A DNA stretch of 61,716 nucleotides, from positions 1-61,716 of the forward strand of contig CAKSUL010000004.1 in assembly GCA_934501475.1 (NCBI GenBank). Reading direction: 5' to 3'. Source of the stretch: an uncultured Roseovarius sp. Its GTDB lineage: Bacteria; Pseudomonadota; Alphaproteobacteria; Rhodobacterales; Rhodobacteraceae. Every line of letters starts with the position of its first letter. Positions within the stretch are counted from its first letter, which is position 1. The position numbers and the translations under genes were made by a program. Positions 17,696 to 27,804 of the stretch are shown here, piece by piece. The notes beneath the pieces were generated by a model. That model was not told the origin of the DNA. It was given only the letters and a program-made list of their open reading frames with translations, and searched no databases.

Positions 17696-20207
17696 CGCTC
17701 TTGATCGGCTTGCCGTCCGGATCGACCTCCATCGGTCCGCCGAATGCCGTCACTGCCGGCGCTTCGCCGATGAATTTCTCCATCTCCACGATGCAGGTGT
17801 TGGCGCTGGGGCCCTGCGCCAGCCTGGAGGTGCCGATATCCAGCGTCAGCGTGTTGGGATCGCCGTAAGTGTCGAGCGCGCCGACCTCGGGACCGGTCGG
17901 GCCATACCAGGCGCCTTCCTCGATCCGCACGACGCCGGGCGGGAAATTGTCCGAGACATGCGCCCCGGCAAGAAGCTGCCCGCGATCGTTGAAGACCCGC
18001 ACCAGATCGCCATGGGCAATACCACGCGCCGCGGCGTCCTGTGGGCTCATGTAGATCGGTTCGCGGCCCTGAATTGCATAGGTCTCTCGCAGGGGTTCGG
18101 ACTCGCAGAGTTGCGAGTGCAGGCGCTTGTCCGGGTGAACCGATTGCAGCCAGAGCGGAAAGCGGTCCGATCCGGGGCCGCCATGCGAGCGTTCGGCCTT
18201 TTCCATCCAGATCGGGTGGCCCTTGCAATCATCATAGCCAAAGCTTTCGATCTTGCGGCTGAAGATCTCGATAAAGCCGGATGGCGTCCCCAGGGCGTTG
18301 ACCTCGGGGTCATCGCGGAAACTGGCATGGCGCACCCAGGGCTTGCCTTCGGGGAACATGTGATAGCCTTTATTCCAGAAGTCGGAAAATGCGGGCATCG
18401 GCATCTCAGTGCGCACGTTCTCGGTCGCGCATTCGTTATAGAGAAATTCGATCCACTGCATCTCGTTCATTCCGCGCGTGTATTCCGCCTCGCGGTTGAA
18501 ACGGCGGCAGAGCGCGCTGAAGATCTCGAAATCGGGGCGCGAATTATACATCGGGTCGATCAGCTTGTGCATCGCCAGGATGCCGCGGTTGCTGTAGGAT
18601 CCGTAGGCGTCGATGTCGTTGCGCTCAAAGGGCGTGCAGGCCGGCAGGACGATGTCGGCAAAGCGGCAGGTCGCCGTCCAGTTGTAATCAATCGCCACCA
18701 CCGTTTCGAGCGCACGATAGGCCTCTTTCATTCGGTTGCGATCCTGGTGGCGATGCCACTGGTTGTGACCGGTGAAGATGCCCATCTTGTAGGGCGGCAG
18801 CGTGACCTTGGCGCCGTTGAAATCAATCACTTTGCCCGGCTCGACCAGGGCGTCGATGGCGCGGGAGATCGGGATGACGTTACTGTAGCCCTGGTAATTG
18901 TCGTTGTCATGCTTGGGAAAGCGCCCCGGATCGAGGTTCAGCGGAAAGGAACCGGGCATCGCCGCGCCCGAAGACGACACACCCACCGAACTGTAGTGGT
19001 GCGAATAGCTGATGCCGCCACCGGGCAGGCCGATCTGACCCAAAAGCGCCGCAAGGATCGCGCCCATCCAGTAGGGTTGTTCGCCATGCTGTTGCCGCTG
19101 CACCGCCCAGCCGAAAACCAGTTGCGTGCGGTTGGCGGCCATCAGCCGCGCCAATTCGCGAATTTCCTCGGCCGGGACGCCGCAGATCCCTTCGGCCCAT
19201 TCCGGCGTCTTTTCGACCATGTCTTCGGTCTCGCCCTCAAGATAGGGCAGGAACCGCTCGAACCCGAGCGCGTAGGTTTCAAGGAATTCCTTGTCGTAGA
19301 GGTCTTCCTTGACCAGCACATGCGCCATCGCCAGCATCAGCGGCACATCGGTCATCGGGTTGATGTATCGGTGTTCGCAGTCGAGGTAGTTCTGCGTCTT
19401 GCTGCGCACCGGATCGACGCAGATCGCGCGGATGTCGCCGCTGGCGATCTTGTCCTTCAACTGCTCGAAATAGGCATAGGATTCGTGGGTTTCCGTGTTC
19501 CAGCCCACCTGCAGGTTCTTGATCGGGTCATTGGCCCAGAACACCACCAGCTTGCTTTCCTCGAGGATGACATCCCAGGACGTGCCCTGCGAATAGACCT
19601 CGGTCGAGCCAAGGATATAGGGCAGGATGACCTGCCCCGCGCCGGTCGAGTAGTCACCGATGGTGCCGACACTGCGCCCGTGCATGCCGACCGCGCGCAC
19701 CATGTGGTTGCCGCAGCTGTGCATCTGCCCGACCGAGCGCCAGCCGACACCGGCGGTATGCAGCGCCCAAGGGCCGTAATCCATTTGTATGCGCTCAAGC
19801 TCTTCGTAGAACAGGTCAAGCGCCTCGTCCCAGCCGACGCGCACGAACCGGTTGTCGCCGCGCTGCGATGTGTCGCTCTTGTGGCGGTTCTTGTACCAGT
19901 CCAGCCGAACCATCGGATAGCGCACACGCGACGTGCCGTAGATCAGCCCCGGAATCCCCTTGATCATCTCGGTCGGGTGCTTGTCGAACTCCAGCGGCTG
20001 CACCTCGACCACGCGGTCACCGACCACCTTGGCGCGGATCGCGCCGAAATGTGACCCGGAGATCTTCCAGGTCGTGATGTCGTCGGTCATCTCGCTGGTC
20101 GCGTTCTGGGCCTGTGCGGCGCGCGCGGTCAGCAGGCTGGGGCCGACCAGCGCGGCACCCGATATCGCTGCCATCGCCTTAAGAAAGTCTCGCCGGGGAA
20201 GGTCCAT
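17688..20207 (-). CDS. torA: TMAO/DMSO reductase, molybdopterin catalytic subunit (TorA-like)
   Basis: This 839-residue periplasmic enzyme reduces trimethylamine N-oxide or related S/N-oxides as terminal electron acceptor. It begins with a Tat signal ([17 protein letters not shown]) and has no N-terminal Fe-S cysteines, as expected for the DorA/TorA class. The molybdenum ligand serine is in GDYSTGAGQ, about residue 186. Near residue 150 it reads AGVGWRSVG, where Rhodobacter DMSO reductase has a Tyr two residues before the Trp; here that place is Val, which favours TMAO over DMSO. I choose the ATG at 20207 because AAGGA sits eight bases upstream; the ATG three codons earlier has no spacing to that site. 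It follows torC by 20-30 bases and overlaps torD. Confidence 0.93.
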   Translation of the reverse strand: MDLPRRDFLKAMAAISGAALVGPSLLTARAAQAQNATSEMTDDITTWKISGSHFGAIRAKVVGDRVVEVQPLEFDKHPTEMIKGIPGLIYGTSRVRYPMVRLDWYKNRHKSDTSQRGDNRFVRVGWDEALDLFYEELERIQMDYGPWALHTAGVGWRSVGQMHSCGNHMVRAVGMHGRSVGTIGDYSTGAGQVILPYILGSTEVYSQGTSWDVILEESKLVVFWANDPIKNLQVGWNTETHESYAYFEQLKDKIASGDIRAICVDPVRSKTQNYLDCEHRYINPMTDVPLMLAMAHVLVKEDLYDKEFLETYALGFERFLPYLEGETEDMVEKTPEWAEGICGVPAEEIRELARLMAANRTQLVFGWAVQRQQHGEQPYWMGAILAALLGQIGLPGGGISYSHHYSSVGVSSSGAAMPGSFPLNLDPGRFPKHDNDNYQGYSNVIPISRAIDALVEPGKVIDFNGAKVTLPPYKMGIFTGHNQWHRHQDRNRMKEAYRALETVVAIDYNWTATCRFADIVLPACTPFERNDIDAYGSYSNRGILAMHKLIDPMYNSRPDFEIFSALCRRFNREAEYTRGMNEMQWIEFLYNECATENVRTEMPMPAFSDFWNKGYHMFPEGKPWVRHASFRDDPEVNALGTPSGFIEIFSRKIESFGYDDCKGHPIWMEKAERSHGGPGSDRFPLWLQSVHPDKRLHSQLCESEPLRETYAIQGREPIYMSPQDAAARGIAHGDLVRVFNDRGQLLAGAHVSDNFPPGVVRIEEGAWYGPTGPEVGALDTYGDPNTLTLDIGTSRLAQGPSANTCIVEMEKFIGEAPAVTAFGGPMEVDPDGKPIKSDA

Positions 20208-20236
20208 TGGGTTCATCCTTGTTAGGGTCGGGCTCG

Positions 20237-21466
20237 TTATGGTCGGGCCGATTGAATGACGCCCTTGGTCGGATCGTCGCCACCGGCTGTCGTGATAAAG
20301 TCGGACGAATGGGTCTGCAGATATTTGAGCACCATCTTGGCGGTGTCATCGTCCATGCTGGTAAAGCCCACCATGCCACCGAACTGCGCCGGCCAGCTGT
20401 TGGCGCTGAAATGCGCCACTTCCGGCTGGCGGTGGCAGGTGCTGCAATCCTGATTGTATCTGGCGCTTGCGATATCCCAGATCTCCTCGGGGGTGTCGAC
20501 CAGACTCGCGGTCGGCATCCAGACCGTGGCCTTGACGTTCTGCCATTTCAGCCCTGTCGCGGGGTCTTCCTTGGTCTCGATCACGCTCACGAGATCCTTG
20601 TCGCGCGAAACCTTCTTGTTGAGGATGGCGCTGGTGATGTTCAGCCCGAAATTGCTGTACCACACCCGGCCGAACCCCTTGTTCTTGCGCCACAGATCCA
20701 GTTCCACCCGCTGGGCGTTGTCCTGGACTTCCAGCACCGTCACCTTGGCCGCCACCTCGATCGACCCGATCGGCTGGGTCAGCGCGGCGTCAGCGTAGAT
20801 CGTGTGCGGCAGGACCGCGTAATATTCGCCATCCGCCTTGACCTTTTGCGCCGAGGCCGCCGAGACCAACGTGTCGAAGGCCGGGTTATGCGTGCCCTTC
20901 AGGTCCGGAAGGTGGTGGGCGATGCCCTTGTGACAGCTGATGCAGCTCTGGTCGCGTTCGGCGGCGGCGCGCATCGCCACCTGCGAGGTCGGGCGCATCA
21001 GGCTGATATCCATGTCCTTGTAATCATGGCAGGCGCGGCATTCGCGTGAATTGTTGGCCTCCATGCGTTCCCATTCGCGCCGCGCCAGAACAAGGCGGTG
21101 GTTCTCGAATTTCTCACGCGTGTGGATGGTGCCGATGATCTGCCCCCACACTTCGCGGCTGGCCTGCATCTTGCGCGCGATCTTGTCGGTGAATTCATGC
21201 GGCACATGGCAGTCCTGGCATTCGGCACGCACCCCTGAACGGTTGCTCCAATGCACCGTCTTTTGCAGCTCCGGCAGAAGATTGTCGCGCATGGTGTGGC
21301 AACTCAGGCAGAATTCCTCCTGATTTGTCATATCCATGGCCGTGTTGAAACCCTGCCATGACGCCGCGCCGGCGATGAAGCCGCCGGTCACCAATATGCC
21401 AAGGCCGATGCCCACTGACGGCTTGAAGAACAGGTCCCGGATTGCTCTGAGGGTTTTTCTTATCAT
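20237..21466 (-). CDS. torC: Membrane-anchored pentaheme cytochrome c (TorC/NapC family)
   Basis: This 409-residue protein carries electrons from the quinol pool to the periplasmic reductase. One N-terminal membrane anchor ([20 protein letters not shown], residues about 16-35) is followed by four NapC-type haem sites (CLSCHT, CQDCHV, CRACHD, CISCHK) and a C-terminal domain with a fifth (CSTCHR, about residue 345) near the end. Five CxxCH motifs and this length match TorC/DorC. It lies between torE and torA on the same strand. The C-terminal domain, which in E. coli TorC also senses apocytochrome state for regulation, is complete here. Confidence 0.93.
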   Translation of the reverse strand: MIRKTLRAIRDLFFKPSVGIGLGILVTGGFIAGAASWQGFNTAMDMTNQEEFCLSCHTMRDNLLPELQKTVHWSNRSGVRAECQDCHVPHEFTDKIARKMQASREVWGQIIGTIHTREKFENHRLVLARREWERMEANNSRECRACHDYKDMDISLMRPTSQVAMRAAAERDQSCISCHKGIAHHLPDLKGTHNPAFDTLVSAASAQKVKADGEYYAVLPHTIYADAALTQPIGSIEVAAKVTVLEVQDNAQRVELDLWRKNKGFGRVWYSNFGLNITSAILNKKVSRDKDLVSVIETKEDPATGLKWQNVKATVWMPTASLVDTPEEIWDIASARYNQDCSTCHRQPEVAHFSANSWPAQFGGMVGFTSMDDDTAKMVLKYLQTHSSDFITTAGGDDPTKGVIQSARP

Positions 21467-21534
21467 GGTGTTCCACCCATAAGGCTCAGTGTCTCATTCA
21501 TGCCGATTTCCTCTTGAGCCTCGTTGTGGAAACA

Positions 21535-21723
21535 TCAGGTGGGCGGCCCCCAGAACCAGATCTGCATGAACCACACGATGAACCCATAAGCGGCGATCGC
21601 GCCAAACATGACAATCGGCAACAAGACGAAAGCCAACAACAGGAATGACCAGATTTCACCTCTGACAGAGCGGGTCCGTCCGGCGGCGCCGCCTGAGGTT
21701 TGACTTGTCACGACTTTGTTCAT
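21535..21723 (-). CDS. torE: Small membrane protein of the TMAO reductase operon (TorE/NapE family)
   Basis: This 62-residue protein has a polar, basic N-terminus (TRSVRGEIWS) and one long transmembrane helix (FLLLAFVLLPIVMFGAIAAY) and ends in an aromatic tail, WFMQIWFWGPPT. That is the pattern of TorE/NapE proteins, whose precise function is unresolved. It is the first gene of the operon, 68 bases before torC. I start at the MNKVV methionine, which has GAGG six bases upstream on the minus strand; the frame is open 22 codons further back. Confidence 0.8.
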   Translation of the reverse strand: MNKVVTSQTSGGAAGRTRSVRGEIWSFLLLAFVLLPIVMFGAIAAYGFIVWFMQIWFWGPPT

Positions 21724-22068
21724 CTCGGACCTCGCTTCTACCGGCTGAGTGCGAATGGCATGAGGGTATGACCTGCAAGACCGATGCATCGCGTGACCAG
21801 CACCATTCCAATTTTAACGACACCGATGCAGAACGTCCACCGGCATAATGCCGCATTTTTCCGCCTTTTCAGCCTATGGTTGCGGGCCGTGGTATGTCCG
21901 AACAACTGGTCGCGATGCAATAATCCACTCGTCCGTCAGCAAGGTTTTCCGCTATAGGGGCCGCGACCGATGTCGAACCTGCGCTTGACTCCGGGGCGGG
22001 TGACGCGCGGTAATGGGGATGGGCCTTGTCAACGTCTGAGCGCCTGAAAGGGCCTGAAAGGGGATGTG
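21724..22068. promoter_or_regulatory. Divergent intergenic region between torE and the secreted unknown gene
   Basis: This 345-bp stretch has no convincing gene. It must hold the torECAD promoter and the promoter of the plus-strand gene at 22069. The clearest element is a 13-bp perfect palindrome, CGGCATAATGCCG (21841-21853), about 118 bases from the torE start, followed by a T run. I do not see good FNR (TTGAT-N4-ATCAA) sites or TorR boxes. Just before 22069 the phrase GCCTGAAAGGG is partly repeated. Confidence 0.5.
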
Positions 22069-22815
22069 ATGACCGATCCTGCTCACTCCACCTTGACGTG
22101 CCCTTGGGGCGGGGCGCCGGGAACATTGATACGGGCAGCCCTGGCTGCCGTCTGCCTGGCCAGCCCGGTGGCCGCGCAGGAGCACAATGTTCGTGATCAG
22201 CCGAGATCGTTCGAGGTTTTCGACAGCGCCACGGGATATGCGACGTTTTCGCCCGAGCGTTTCGGCACGCTCGCCAGCCCGCGCGCTGACGAGCTTGGCT
22301 TCCTGCTGGTGTTGCGGATGTTTCGCAACGTCTGTCTGGGCCTTGAGCGTGGCGAGACACTCAACGCGGTCATGCCAGACGGCTTTGCCGCCTATCACAG
22401 TTCCACCTACCATTTCGGCCCGGACGCAACGCGGCGCGGAACTGCGAGCGTTTTGTCCCCGACCGGCGATATTGCGCAAGACGAAGACGGCGCCAATCCC
22501 GCGATCTGGCTTGAACCCGGTGCCGGTGGGATGATCTGCTCGGTCAAATGGCGGATCGCCGAAGAGATGAGCCCGGAAAGCCGGCAGGCCATCGCAGGTC
22601 TCCTCGCGCAATGGGTGCCATGGGAATTGGCGCTGGTGCGCGCCTCGCGCCCGCCGCTACAGGAGCAATCGGCGCTCAGAGATGCTATCGAGTGGGACCG
22701 GCCTTGCCGGGGGCGGTGGTGCCCGGCAACGGCATTTTACAACCTGTCCCGTGGCGATGTGAGCCTGCAGATGACACTGAACATCACTGATATCGAAGGT
22801 GTGCGCCCAAAATGA
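22069..22815 (+). CDS. Secreted protein of unknown function
   Basis: I do not recognise this 248-residue protein. The N-terminus has a probable Sec signal: a polar lead, then LIRAALAAVCLASPVAAQ with an AxA-type cleavage site near residue 36. The mature part is acidic to neutral, has cysteines in GMICSVKW, RPCRGRWCP and an early RNVCLGL, and no repeats or membrane helices. The last residues read MTLNITDIEGVRPK. An AAAGGGG five bases before the ATG at 22069 supports the start; a GTG one codon earlier is possible. It is divergent from torE and stands alone. Base composition matches its neighbours. Confidence 0.7.
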   Translation: MTDPAHSTLTCPWGGAPGTLIRAALAAVCLASPVAAQEHNVRDQPRSFEVFDSATGYATFSPERFGTLASPRADELGFLLVLRMFRNVCLGLERGETLNAVMPDGFAAYHSSTYHFGPDATRRGTASVLSPTGDIAQDEDGANPAIWLEPGAGGMICSVKWRIAEEMSPESRQAIAGLLAQWVPWELALVRASRPPLQEQSALRDAIEWDRPCRGRWCPATAFYNLSRGDVSLQMTLNITDIEGVRPK

Positions 22816-23085
22816 AAAACGCGCCCTTGGCTGCTCGGATAGCGCAAGGGATACCCAAACGGCCCCGCGCCGGTCAGTTGCGTGCAAGTCGGCCATGGGC
22901 CGGCGGCCAATGCGGCCGGGGCCACCACGACGGCGGGATTGACGCAAGCCGCGCAGTCTGCTGCGCTATGCACGAATGGCCGGCCCTCCCGCGGCGGCTG
23001 TCATCTGCGCGATCATGCGCGCGCCCGCAGAGGTGGCCCGGTTGCCGGTGGGGACCGGGCGTTGCCCCTGGGCCTCTGGAACACG

Positions 23086-23101
23086 AAGGAGTGGACAATT
23101 G
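23086..23101 (+). promoter_or_regulatory. Shine-Dalgarno site that fixes a TTG start
   Basis: AAGGAG at 23086-23091 is followed after seven bases by TTG (23099-23101). No ATG in this frame fits both the Shine-Dalgarno spacing and the start of protein-family similarity, so I use the TTG as start of the MmgE/PrpD gene. Confidence 0.6.
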
Positions 23102-24445
23102 GATGGAGCGAAGACCCCGGGTCAGGTGACCGAAGCACTGGCGCGGTTCGCCCTTGGCCGATCAATCCTGCCGGATGAGATGGCGGCGCGCGTCGCGCTG
23201 TCGCTGTTTGACTGGGTTGCCGTCGGGCAGGCCGGGCTGAGCGAGCCTGTCGCGCGTCTGGTGCGTGAAATGGCGCTGAGCGATGGCGGGGTGCCGGCCG
23301 CGTCAGTCATGGGTGGCGGCCATCTTCCGGCGCGCGCCGCGGCACTGGTCAACGGCACCGTCAGCCATGCGCTGGATTACGACGACACCCATTTTCTACA
23401 TATCGGTCATCCCTCCGTCGCGGTGGCCCCGGCCGCATTGGCCGTTGGCGAGGCCGAATCCGCGAGCGGTGCGGAGTTTCTCGGTGCCTTGGCGATCGGA
23501 TTGGAAACGGCCTGCCGGGTGGGCGATTGGCTTGGCCGGGATCATTACCGGGCGGGGTTCCATCAGACCGGGACTGCCGGCGCCTTCGGTGCTGCCGCTG
23601 CCGCCGGGCGCCTGATGGGGTTGGATGAATTGCAAATGCGCCATGCCTTCGGGCTGGTCGCGACACGGGCGGCGGGGCTCAAGAACCAGTTTGGAACGAT
23701 GGGAAAACCGCTCAATGCCGGGTTTGCGGCTGAGGTCGGCGTGGTCTGCGCCGATCTGGCCAGGCGCGGGGCCATTTCAACGGGCGATGCGCTGGAAGGG
23801 TCTGCCGGGTTCGGCGCGACCCATGCCGGGATGGCCCGCAGCGAGGCGTTGGCAGGTCTTGGCCGCGACTGGGTGTTTCAGGACATCAACTGGAAGTTCC
23901 ACGCCTGCTGTCACGGCACGCATGCGGCGCTGGAGGCGTTGATAAGGCTGCGCGATGCCCATGACCTTGATCCGCGCGGGATAGGGCGGATCCGTATCGC
24001 GACCCATCCGCTATGGTTGGACGTCTGCGACAAACCCGCGCCTGAAACCGGGCTCGAAGCGAAATTCAGCTATCGGTTCACCGCGGCGATGGCGCTGTTG
24101 CGCATTGATACCGGTGACCTGACCAGCTTTGATGACCGGTTGTGTCAGCGGCCCGATCTGCGGGCACTGGCGCAACGGGTCGAGGTGGTCGGCGACGCAA
24201 GCCTGTCGGACACGGCCGCGCATGTCGTGGTCGAAACCGCACAATCCGGCGATTTGCGAAATGGCTGCGATCTGACCGAACGACTGGCGCTGCCGGATGC
24301 TGAGCGACGCCTGCGAAAGAAAGCGGCGTCCCTGATCGGCGCAGACCGCACCGAGGCATTGTGGCAGCATGTCGGCGGCGTCGGCACCGCAAGGACCCTG
24401 GCGGCGCTGACCCAACATATCCGGGAACCGGCGGTGACGTCCTGA
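23099..24445 (+). CDS. MmgE/PrpD family protein
   Basis: The 448-residue protein belongs to the MmgE/PrpD family (2-methylcitrate dehydratase, cis-aconitate decarboxylase, iminodisuccinate epimerase and many unassigned members). Family landmarks are the N-terminal LFDWVAVGQAGLSEP, the active-site region VNGTVSHALDYDDTHFLHIG with HPS (about residues 83-105), and NWKFHACCHGTHAALEAL (about 262-280). It has the family's usual length. The 283 bp upstream of the TTG are GC-rich and have no gene. It is convergent with the gamma-glutamyltransferase gene. The HPS and DYDD motifs suggest an active enzyme, but the substrate is open. Confidence 0.85.
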   Translation: MDGAKTPGQVTEALARFALGRSILPDEMAARVALSLFDWVAVGQAGLSEPVARLVREMALSDGGVPAASVMGGGHLPARAAALVNGTVSHALDYDDTHFLHIGHPSVAVAPAALAVGEAESASGAEFLGALAIGLETACRVGDWLGRDHYRAGFHQTGTAGAFGAAAAAGRLMGLDELQMRHAFGLVATRAAGLKNQFGTMGKPLNAGFAAEVGVVCADLARRGAISTGDALEGSAGFGATHAGMARSEALAGLGRDWVFQDINWKFHACCHGTHAALEALIRLRDAHDLDPRGIGRIRIATHPLWLDVCDKPAPETGLEAKFSYRFTAAMALLRIDTGDLTSFDDRLCQRPDLRALAQRVEVVGDASLSDTAAHVVVETAQSGDLRNGCDLTERLALPDAERRLRKKAASLIGADRTEALWQHVGGVGTARTLAALTQHIREPAVTS

Positions 24446-24479
24446 CGATATCCTGACTGCCTACGGTATCGAAAGGGCT

Positions 24480-26069
24480 TTAATGGGCCTCGTCTGCGAT
24501 GTTTTCCTCAAGGATCGCATCGCCCCAGGGGGTCATGATCTCGGTCGCGCCGCAGTTCTGGCCGTCGCGGCGCATCACGCCTGCCGGAACGCCGAACGCG
24601 TAGGGATGCACCGTGCGCCCGGCGGTCTTGAGCGTTGCCTGCGCGGTCAGCGCCTCAAGGATGTGCTGCGGCAGGGTTTCGTCGGCGACGATGGTGTCGG
24701 TGCCGCTGACATCGATGCGCGCGGTATGGATCGCCTGTTCAAGGTCCATGCCGAAATCGGTCATGAAGCTGATCAGGTTGGTGACCGCGGGCAGGATCTT
24801 GCGCCCGCCCGACGCACCGATGGCAAACATGCGCCCCTTCACGGCCCCCACGACCGGGCAGATATTCATCAGGCAGCGCTTGTCGGGGCCAAGCGAATTC
24901 GGCTTGCCCGGTTCGGGGTCGAACCACATGATGCCGTTGTTCATCAGCATGCCCGTCTGCGGTGACACCATGTGGCTGCCGAAAATCGACAGCAGGGTCT
25001 GGGTGACGTTCACCATGTTTCCGTGGCGATCCACGACCGAGAACGTGGTGGTGCAGGTCGGGGCCTTGTCGCTCTCGCCGGTGTCACCGGCATGTTCGAA
25101 CCGGTGGCGATAGGCGGCGCTGACGCCTCGGTAAAGTGCGGCGTAGCTGTCGGCGGATGGTGCATCGCCGGGCGTGAACTCATGCTCCATCTGCTGAAGG
25201 CTTGCCACCAGCTCGGCCCCGGCGGAAAAGCCCGATGGCGCATGAATGACCGCGTCGCGGTAGCGGATCGTGCGCGGCGCACTGGCGGTGGCGCGGTAGG
25301 CGGCCAGATCCGCGAGCGAGAGGCAACCGCCCTTGGCCTGCACGTCCTGCGTGATCATGCGCGCGATATCGCCCTCATAGAAATCGCGCGCCCCCGCCTC
25401 AGCAAGGCGGGTCAATGTGCGGGCGTGAACCGATTGATCCAGCCGCGCATCCGAAAGCGCGGCCCACCCCGCGATATTGGGCCATTGACCATCAATCAGG
25501 AACAGATCGGCGGCGTCCTTGTCGCGCGCCAGTTCGCGGGTCGCCGACGCGATGAGAAGCGAGGCATACCAGTCAATCAGCATCCCCTCCTGCGCCAGCG
25601 CGATGGCCGGCTGCAACAGCGCGCTCCAGTCCCTGGTGCCATAAAGCCGATGCGCCAGTTCCATTCCCGCGACAGTGCCGGGCACGGCGACGGCGCTGGC
25701 ACCATAGATGTTGCGATCCCCCTTTACCCGTGTCCAGGGAAACAGATCACCGGCCTCGCCATCCGGGTCCAGCGGATAGTCCGAAACCTTCAGCCCGCGT
25801 GGCGCACGCATCCCGAATTCGATCGTTTCGGCGCGCTCTTCTTTCGCGCGCCAAAGCGTCATCATGCCGCCGCCCATCGGCCCGGACATCCACGGCTCGA
25901 CCACGCCGACCGCAAAGGAGGTGGCAATCGCCGCGTCAATCGCATCGCCGCCCCCGGCCAGAACCCGCGCGCCGACCTCGGCCGCCTTGCGGTGCTGCGA
26001 GGCGACGACACCGCCCTCGGTCCAGATCACCTCCTTGCGGACGCGCTGCGTGGTTGAGAAATTGCTCAT
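24480..26069 (-). CDS. ggt: Gamma-glutamyltransferase family protein
   Basis: This 529-residue protein is an Ntn-hydrolase of the gamma-glutamyltranspeptidase/cephalosporin acylase family, made as a precursor that cleaves itself before a threonine. The nucleophile region is CTTTFSVVDRHGNMVNVTQT, with the first T of TTTFS aligned with the catalytic Thr of E. coli Ggt (TTHYS); the His after it is Thr here. A GG-rich pocket motif SGPMGGGMM lies near residue 70. No signal peptide is present at the chosen start (MSNFSTTQRV, with AAAGG upstream), so it is likely cytoplasmic, unlike E. coli Ggt. It is four bases from the MFS gene upstream and in one direction with a racemase and peptide importer, suggesting breakdown of gamma-glutamyl or other peptides. 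Confidence 0.88.
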   Translation of the reverse strand: MSNFSTTQRVRKEVIWTEGGVVASQHRKAAEVGARVLAGGGDAIDAAIATSFAVGVVEPWMSGPMGGGMMTLWRAKEERAETIEFGMRAPRGLKVSDYPLDPDGEAGDLFPWTRVKGDRNIYGASAVAVPGTVAGMELAHRLYGTRDWSALLQPAIALAQEGMLIDWYASLLIASATRELARDKDAADLFLIDGQWPNIAGWAALSDARLDQSVHARTLTRLAEAGARDFYEGDIARMITQDVQAKGGCLSLADLAAYRATASAPRTIRYRDAVIHAPSGFSAGAELVASLQQMEHEFTPGDAPSADSYAALYRGVSAAYRHRFEHAGDTGESDKAPTCTTTFSVVDRHGNMVNVTQTLLSIFGSHMVSPQTGMLMNNGIMWFDPEPGKPNSLGPDKRCLMNICPVVGAVKGRMFAIGASGGRKILPAVTNLISFMTDFGMDLEQAIHTARIDVSGTDTIVADETLPQHILEALTAQATLKTAGRTVHPYAFGVPAGVMRRDGQNCGATEIMTPWGDAILEENIADEAH

Positions 26070-26073
26070 GTCT

Positions 26074-27324
26074 TTACCTTTCCAATCTGGCGGCACGCCT
26101 GCGCCGCCTGGCCATACCCAGTTGCAGGGCGATCCCTGCAATGGCGGGGGCAAGTCCCGAAAGGACCAGCCCGGTCGCATATCCCTCGGTCACGGTGAAC
26201 ACGAGTTGAAACAAGAGCGGACACAGCACATAGCCGCTGAACAGAACGAATGTGCCTGCCGACGTGATTTCCCCAACCTGCCCCTCCGGCGCGGCTTCGG
26301 CAAGGCCGGTCAGGAATATCCCGTTCCAGGACACCACCGTAAGCCCGGCAAGAACCGACAGCAGCGCAACCCACAGGACCGAACTGCCGGGGCCGATCGT
26401 GGCCAGCAGCGTCATCATCGCCCCCGACGCCAGGCACAGCCCCGACAGCGCGCGGATCGGATCGCCCAGCCGGTCCGACAGCCATCCCATCGCGACCCGC
26501 CCGCCGATCCCGACGCCCTGAAGCAGCGCAAAGACCGCCCCCGCGGCAGCGACGGAATATCCCGCGTGATCCGACAGGAACACCGGGAAAAACCCCATGA
26601 CCACCCCTTGCGACACCCCAAGCGCAAAGCCCGCCGCCGTGATCAGCCGCAACTGCCGCGAGGCCCACAGCAAGGCGAACATGCGCAGCGGCGCCAGCAC
26701 CAGGGAATGCCACGGCAGCGCCGACCTGAGCATCGGCGCGTCATCCATGCTGCCCTTCCAGAACCCAAGTGCCGCCGCCGCCGCCAGCGACATCGCCGCC
26801 ATCGTGGCAAGCGCGGCCATGACCCCGCCTGCCAGCAACGCCACCGCCGGCAACAACAGCCCGGCCACGAACCCGCCCAGCGGAACACCGGCCTGCTTGA
26901 TGGAAAAGATCGTGGCGCGCCGTTTCATCGGCACCACGCGCATCAGCAGGTCACTGCCCGCAGGCGTCGACGGCCCATAGCCAAGGCCGATGACGAAGGC
27001 CGCCAGCAGCATCGCCTCCCAGCGGCCCAAGAAACACAGCAACACCGCCAGCCCGGCAACGGCGCATCCCAGTTGCAATTGCCGGATCGACGACAGGCGC
27101 CGCAACATTGTCGGCCCCCACAGGAAAAACACCATCGAGCCAAAGCTGGTGGCGGATGAAAACTGCCCCACCGCCTCGGGGGGCATGTTGCTGGCCTCGG
27201 TCAGGGGCATTCCGAAGAGGGGCAGCGCGCGCGTGCCCGCGGCCAGAACCGCCTGCACCAACGTCACGATCACGACAAGCGGCACCCACGGAACCGGGCC
27301 CGCGATGCCGCCGGGGTCACGCAT
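26074..27324 (-). CDS. MFS transporter
   Basis: The 416-residue protein has about 12 hydrophobic helices and MFS features such as the loop GWLSDRLGDPIRALSG in the second half and the RRATIFSIKQAGVPLGG segment before helix 5, as in CynX/NarK-like or anion:cation symporters. The N-terminus starts MRDPGGIAGPVPW. Its ATG follows the stop of the truncated SDR gene immediately (TGAATG) and its stop is four bases before ggt. It may import the substrate or export a product of the ggt/racemase pathway. It could equally be an unrelated efflux pump. Confidence 0.85.
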   Translation of the reverse strand: MRDPGGIAGPVPWVPLVVIVTLVQAVLAAGTRALPLFGMPLTEASNMPPEAVGQFSSATSFGSMVFFLWGPTMLRRLSSIRQLQLGCAVAGLAVLLCFLGRWEAMLLAAFVIGLGYGPSTPAGSDLLMRVVPMKRRATIFSIKQAGVPLGGFVAGLLLPAVALLAGGVMAALATMAAMSLAAAAALGFWKGSMDDAPMLRSALPWHSLVLAPLRMFALLWASRQLRLITAAGFALGVSQGVVMGFFPVFLSDHAGYSVAAAGAVFALLQGVGIGGRVAMGWLSDRLGDPIRALSGLCLASGAMMTLLATIGPGSSVLWVALLSVLAGLTVVSWNGIFLTGLAEAAPEGQVGEITSAGTFVLFSGYVLCPLLFQLVFTVTEGYATGLVLSGLAPAIAGIALQLGMARRRRRAARLER

Positions 27325-27804
27325 TCAGGTCACCCACTGCATCCCGTCGATCTTGATATCCTGCCCGGTAACGAAACAGGGTTCGGACATGCAAAGAAAG
27401 GCCACCACCTGCGCCACATCGGCGGGCGTGCCGGTGCGCTCCAGCGCGATTCCCTTGACCAGTTCATCCTTGCGGGCGCGGATCATGACGTTTGAACGCT
27501 CGGTTTCGATCACGCCGGGGCAGACCGCGTTGACATGGATATGCGGCGCCAGTTCCTTGGCCAGCGCGCGCGTCATCCCCAGCAGCCCGGCCTTGGCCGT
27601 GGTATAGGCAAACCGCGAAATCGCGCTGGTCACGCCGCCCGTATAGGCGTTGAGCGAGGACATCATCACGATGCGCCCGCCTTGCCGCTTCAGCATCCCC
27701 GGCACAACGGCATGGGTCCAGTTGAAACTGCCCTTGAGGTTGATCTCGATGGTGCGGTCAAAGGATTGCTCGGTGATCTCGGTGATGCCGGTCGCGTTCG
27801 AGGC
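27325..27804 (-). pseudogene. Short-chain dehydrogenase gene lacking its N-terminal third
   Basis: The frame from 27804 encodes the C-terminal two thirds of a classical SDR: TEITEQSFDRTIEINLKGSF, then RIVMMSSLNAY, the catalytic pair YTTAKAG (Tyr and Lys), NAVCPGVIETE and the C-terminal GQDIKIDGMQWVT. Upstream the similarity stops abruptly at the position of the NNAG motif; the cofactor-binding TGxxxGxG region and the first roughly 85-90 residues are absent in all frames. The nearest in-frame ATG (27705) would give only 126 residues without an NAD(P) site, so the product should not work. The downstream MFS gene directly follows the stop. This looks like a deletion or insertion scar inside the operon; the adjacent stretch is described separately. 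Confidence 0.75.

Noticed and set aside
17664..20054. 796-codon open frame opposite torA
   Set aside because: Composition is typical of the antisense of a high-GC gene (rich in His, Arg, Asp) and torA on the other strand is unmistakable.
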